This document shows, in pieces, positions 61,565 through 64,000 of a stretch of DNA of 64,000 bases. Source of the DNA: G020348385 sp964538085 (GTDB lineage Bacteria > Acidobacteriota > Aminicenantia > Aminicenantales > Aminicenantaceae); NCBI GenBank assembly GCA_964538085.1, contig CAZIDF010000012.1, positions 1 through 64,000 on the forward strand. The letters are read 5' to 3'. The translations under genes were made by a program, and so were the position numbers. The notes under the pieces were generated by a model, which worked only from the letters and a program-made list of their open reading frames with translations, was not told the DNA's origin and did no database searches. Every line of letters begins with the position of its first letter. Within the stretch, counting starts at the first letter, position 1.

Positions 61565-62446
61565 TTATGCTCCCTTCACGAGTGAAATCAGGATATCGTC
61601 CAGGTTGATGCTTTCGATCTTGACCACCCCTTCTGTAATCCCTTGGACCAAGGCATCCTTGATCTCCAGATATCGGTCCGTAACGCCCGAACTGCCAAAG
61701 GCATGATCCTTCCGTCTGGTCAAAGAGTTCACAATTTCGCTGCCAAGAGCTCCCTTTTTGTAGTGGATCCTTTTCCAGTTGGAAAGGAGCTCGTCTTTAT
61801 CGCTTGCCAAAACGATTTTTCCTTTAATCAAGAATGCGACCAGATCAGCCGTCCGCATGATGTCGTCTGTGATGTGGGAGGAAATGATGACGGATTTTCC
61901 CTCGTTTTTGGATTTCTTTCGCAGCAGCTCAAGGACCTCACGCCTGATGACCGGGTCAAGGCCGGCGGTGGGTTCGTCCAGGATGAGAAGCTCGGGATCG
62001 TGGGAGAGGGCCAGGGCCAATGAGAAACGGACCTTCATCCCTTTGGACAGCTCTCTCGTTTTTTTTGTCCGGCTGATTTGGAAGTCGGTCAGCAGGTGTT
62101 GGAAAGTATTGGTATCCCAATCATCGTAAAATGTGGAGACAAATTTTCCGGTCCAGGCAACCGTTTTATTCCCGTAAAAATACTGCTCCTCCCCCAGGTA
62201 TCCGACTTTGTTTTTAATTTGTTTGGCCTTTTTTTGCGGATCCTGCCCGAAGACCCGGACTTCGCCATCATCTCTTTTGACCATGTTCATCAGGATTTTG
62301 ATGGTGGTGGTTTTGCCTGCGCCGTTGGGCCCGATCAACCCCAGGATGTATCCCTGGGGTAAACTCAATGAGACCCCATCTAAGACAAATCCTTTGTATT
62401 TTTTTTTCACATTCTGCAATTCCAAGATGTTTTCCGGATTATCCAT
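61565..62446 (-). CDS. ABC transporter ATP-binding protein
   Basis: The 293-residue ATPase has Walker A (GPNGAGKTTTIK), a Q-loop region (GYLGEEQYFYG), a signature motif in the degenerate form LSKGM, and Walker B (LLILDEPTAGLD) with the H-loop in ISSHITDD. A C-terminal extension of about 80 residues is typical of drug or bacitracin exporters (BcrA/YtrB type). It should power the ABC-2 permeases encoded around it. Its start lies eight bases inside the GntR gene, with AAGGAGAG upstream. Confidence 0.93.
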   Translation of the reverse strand: MDNPENILELQNVKKKYKGFVLDGVSLSLPQGYILGLIGPNGAGKTTTIKILMNMVKRDDGEVRVFGQDPQKKAKQIKNKVGYLGEEQYFYGNKTVAWTGKFVSTFYDDWDTNTFQHLLTDFQISRTKKTRELSKGMKVRFSLALALSHDPELLILDEPTAGLDPVIRREVLELLRKKSKNEGKSVIISSHITDDIMRTADLVAFLIKGKIVLASDKDELLSNWKRIHYKKGALGSEIVNSLTRRKDHAFGSSGVTDRYLEIKDALVQGITEGVVKIESINLDDILISLVKGA

Positions 62447-62828
62447 CGGAACTCTCCTTTATTTTTTTGACAAGGGTGATGAGATCCCCTGTCTTTATGT
62501 CGAATCTTTCTGCCGTTCTGCAAATTCTCCAGATATCCTTCTGGATTTCCTGCCATTTTTCCTGCCTCAGTTTGTCCCGGTTGACGTCCGCGACATACGA
62601 ACCCAATCCGGACCGGGTGATGATAAATCCTTCGTTTTCCAGATCGGAGTAGGCGCGTTTGATCGTGATCTCGCTGATCTTCAGCTCCCGGGCCATCTCC
62701 CGGATCGAGGGAAGTTTGGTTTCCGATTGGAGTCCCCCTGATGCGATGGCCTCTTTGATCTGGTCTGTGATCTGCTTATACATCGGATCGGGATTCAATT
62801 GGGACACCACGATAAACAAATTATCCAT
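62439..62828 (-). CDS. GntR family (YtrA-type) transcriptional regulator
   Basis: The 129-residue protein has a GntR winged helix (about 10-78: YKQITDQIKEAIASGGL, LPSIREMARELKISEITIKR, LENEGFIITRSGLGSYV) and a short helical tail instead of a ligand-binding domain, which is the YtrA layout. Such regulators repress the ABC operon in which they are encoded. Here the gene sits in the middle of the operon, three bases after one permease stop and overlapping the ATPase gene by eight bases. The controlled promoter must lie beyond the right edge. Confidence 0.92.
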   Translation of the reverse strand: MDNLFIVVSQLNPDPMYKQITDQIKEAIASGGLQSETKLPSIREMARELKISEITIKRAYSDLENEGFIITRSGLGSYVADVNRDKLRQEKWQEIQKDIWRICRTAERFDIKTGDLITLVKKIKESSDG

Positions 62829-62831
62829 CCA

Positions 62832-63488
62832 TCATCCTCTTGCTGCGGATTTTGCCCGGGAAGCCATCCAGAACAGCAAATAGAAAAGCGCCAACCCGCC
62901 CAATGGGATGACGAACCAGAAAAGCCAGCTAAGTTGGCTCAATCTTTCCGTGATAATGGCGAGATCCAATTTCCTTTTTTGGATGAGATTTTCGAAAATC
63001 ATGACTGGAGCCACCATAGAGATAATCATGACTGTCCATACGAATTTGATAAATGCCGCATGCCCGAATCGAAAGATGATGACATATGATGTGCCAGCCA
63101 GTACCAGGGCATAGACGGCCGATAGAGGCACGAGTATTTTCCCTATCGTATACAGATGCACGGGACCGGGAACAAAAAGGTAAAGGATGTAATTGAGTAC
63201 AACGAGAAAGATCGCAGTGAGCAAAACGACTAGAAATTTGGACAGGACAATCTCACGGTCTTTGATCGGCAATAACCTTAAAAAATTGTATGCTCTGGAT
63301 TTCTCTTCGGCCTTTTCATTGACTGCCAGCGCACCTTCAACGATAAGAATCAGCCAAAGTCCTTGAAACATCACCATAGGACCGCTTAGTTCTTTTCGCA
63401 CAAAACAAAAGTAGCTGGCCATCAGAGGAAAGATAATGGCAGCATAGTAGGCAAAATAAAAAGCGTTTTTTTTCATCAGGCGCAGCAT
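62832..63488 (-). CDS. ABC-2 type permease subunit, middle
   Basis: The 218-residue membrane protein is related to the permeases at 60927 and 63501. It has six spans and the shared loop EKAEEKSRAYNFLRLLPIKD. The N-terminus MLRLMKKNAFYFAYYAAIIF matches the start of the other copies in pattern. It lies three bases before the GntR gene and 12 bases after the upstream permease stop, within one operon. Substrate is unknown. Confidence 0.8.
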   Translation of the reverse strand: MLRLMKKNAFYFAYYAAIIFPLMASYFCFVRKELSGPMVMFQGLWLILIVEGALAVNEKAEEKSRAYNFLRLLPIKDREIVLSKFLVVLLTAIFLVVLNYILYLFVPGPVHLYTIGKILVPLSAVYALVLAGTSYVIIFRFGHAAFIKFVWTVMIISMVAPVMIFENLIQKRKLDLAIITERLSQLSWLFWFVIPLGGLALFYLLFWMASRAKSAARG

Positions 63489-63500
63489 ATCGATCCTCCT

Positions 63501-64000
63501 TCAGGCATATTTTTCGCTCAGTTTTCGGATTGCCAGCTTCATCAGAAAAAAATAACCGGCCAAACATATAATGGTTCCGATGATCCAGGTCGGGCCCCTG
63601 AAGAACTGCATGATTTCGGAATCGGATATTCCCCTCGGCTTCAGGATGAAGATTCTGATCGGGATGGGCGAGATCAACAGAATGACCCAAGCGATCAGGA
63701 CGTATTTCCCGAACCGGGAAAAGCCGTACCGTAAGATGCCGAGATAAAGAAGAGCTGCGGTTAGGAGGCAGATATCGCCGTACACGATGACATAAGCGCA
63801 GCTTGGGATCAGGTATTCCGGACTTGTGGATACAAGGGCAAAGGCGACACAGCATCCTCCCACATAGATCGCCCCCGCGATGAACAAGAGGGCAAATTTG
63901 GCTTTGACGATCTGGGCCGGTTCGATAGGCAGTATCCTCAGAAAGGCGTACCCGTTGGATTTGCTTTCCATCTGTTCATGGGACCACATCGCTGCCAACA
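63501..64000 (-). CDS. ABC-2 type permease subunit, 5' partial
   Basis: The frame is open to the right edge, so the N-terminus is missing and about 166 residues are seen. It shares the loop HEQMESKSNGYAFLRILPIE with the two downstream permeases, followed by four spans (for example ALLFIAGAIYVGGCCVAFAL, FGKYVLIAWVILLISPIPI). It is the first gene of the operon visible here; the promoter and perhaps further subunits lie outside the window. Confidence 0.8.
   Translation of the reverse strand, partial: LAAMWSHEQMESKSNGYAFLRILPIEPAQIVKAKFALLFIAGAIYVGGCCVAFALVSTSPEYLIPSCAYVIVYGDICLLTAALLYLGILRYGFSRFGKYVLIAWVILLISPIPIRIFILKPRGISDSEIMQFFRGPTWIIGTIICLAGYFFLMKLAIRKLSEKYA

Overview
The window reads as a scaffold from a Gram-negative, peptide- and amino-acid-using bacterium, most likely an uncultured Acidobacteriota-type lineage such as Candidatus Aminicenantes. 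This is an inference from gene content: several Hanks-type kinases fused to TPR, PEGA or formylglycine-enzyme-like domains, two DUF5916 outer-membrane proteins, many exported metallopeptidases, and an LpxR lipid A deacylase that implies an outer membrane. No rRNA or other marker gene is present to confirm it. A run of exactly 100 N (27015-27114) shows that it is a draft assembly.

Layout. 1-4705 (minus): a tightly coupled operon of a dihydropyrimidinase/hydantoinase-like amidohydrolase, a PLP decarboxylase, an AGCS amino-acid:Na+ symporter and an Asp/Glu/hydantoin-racemase-family protein cut by the window edge. 4762-7044: DUF5916 barrel protein behind a strong promoter. 7081-12926: a small unknown protein, a kinase-PEGA-FGE protein, an exported hydrolase and a kinase-TolB_N-TPR protein. 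12998-16995: a small-protein/nucleotidyltransferase-like pair, a metzincin-TPR fusion, a small beta-barrel and a VapBC-like toxin-antitoxin pair. 17102-22491: MsrP, an Smr-domain protein, a zinc-ribbon kinase with TPRs, and two tandem ABM-domain proteins. 22611-27014: a metzincin-type protease, a CrtI-like FAD oxidoreductase and a broken M24 peptidase running into the gap. 27151-32047: RraA-like protein, an acyltransferase, an IS3 transposase remnant, LpxR and an aminotransferase, with two short inverted-repeat elements. 32048-39893: M14 and M28 peptidases, an exported arginase-like protein, glycerate kinase and a thioesterase-like protein. 39921-47528: a PadR/HAAS pair divergent from two APC permeases with universal-stress domains, then PhoX. 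47602-50877: a BlaR1/BlaI-type pair with a clear operator, a MITE-like element, MgtC and a small exported protein. 50908-56474: an amidase, then an aminotransferase, a periplasmic sugar-binding-type protein and an SSS symporter. 56817-60517: a second DUF5916 protein and a sulfatase. 60927-64000 (minus): an ABC-2 transporter operon with a GntR regulator, cut by the right edge.

Taken together the genes describe a cell that degrades proteins and peptides outside or in the periplasm (M14, M28, metzincin types, amidase), imports amino acids through Na+- or H+-coupled carriers (AGCS, two APC), and processes them with aminotransferases, a decarboxylase and an arginase-like enzyme. Much of the rest is sensing: three Hanks kinases, PadR/HAAS, BlaI/BlaR and GntR/ABC modules. 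Promoters of the TTGACN-N17-TATNNN type can be placed for many units, and three of them (vapBC, PadR, BlaI) carry operator-like repeats at the positions expected for autorepression. No tRNA, rRNA, CRISPR array, intact insertion sequence or prophage was seen.
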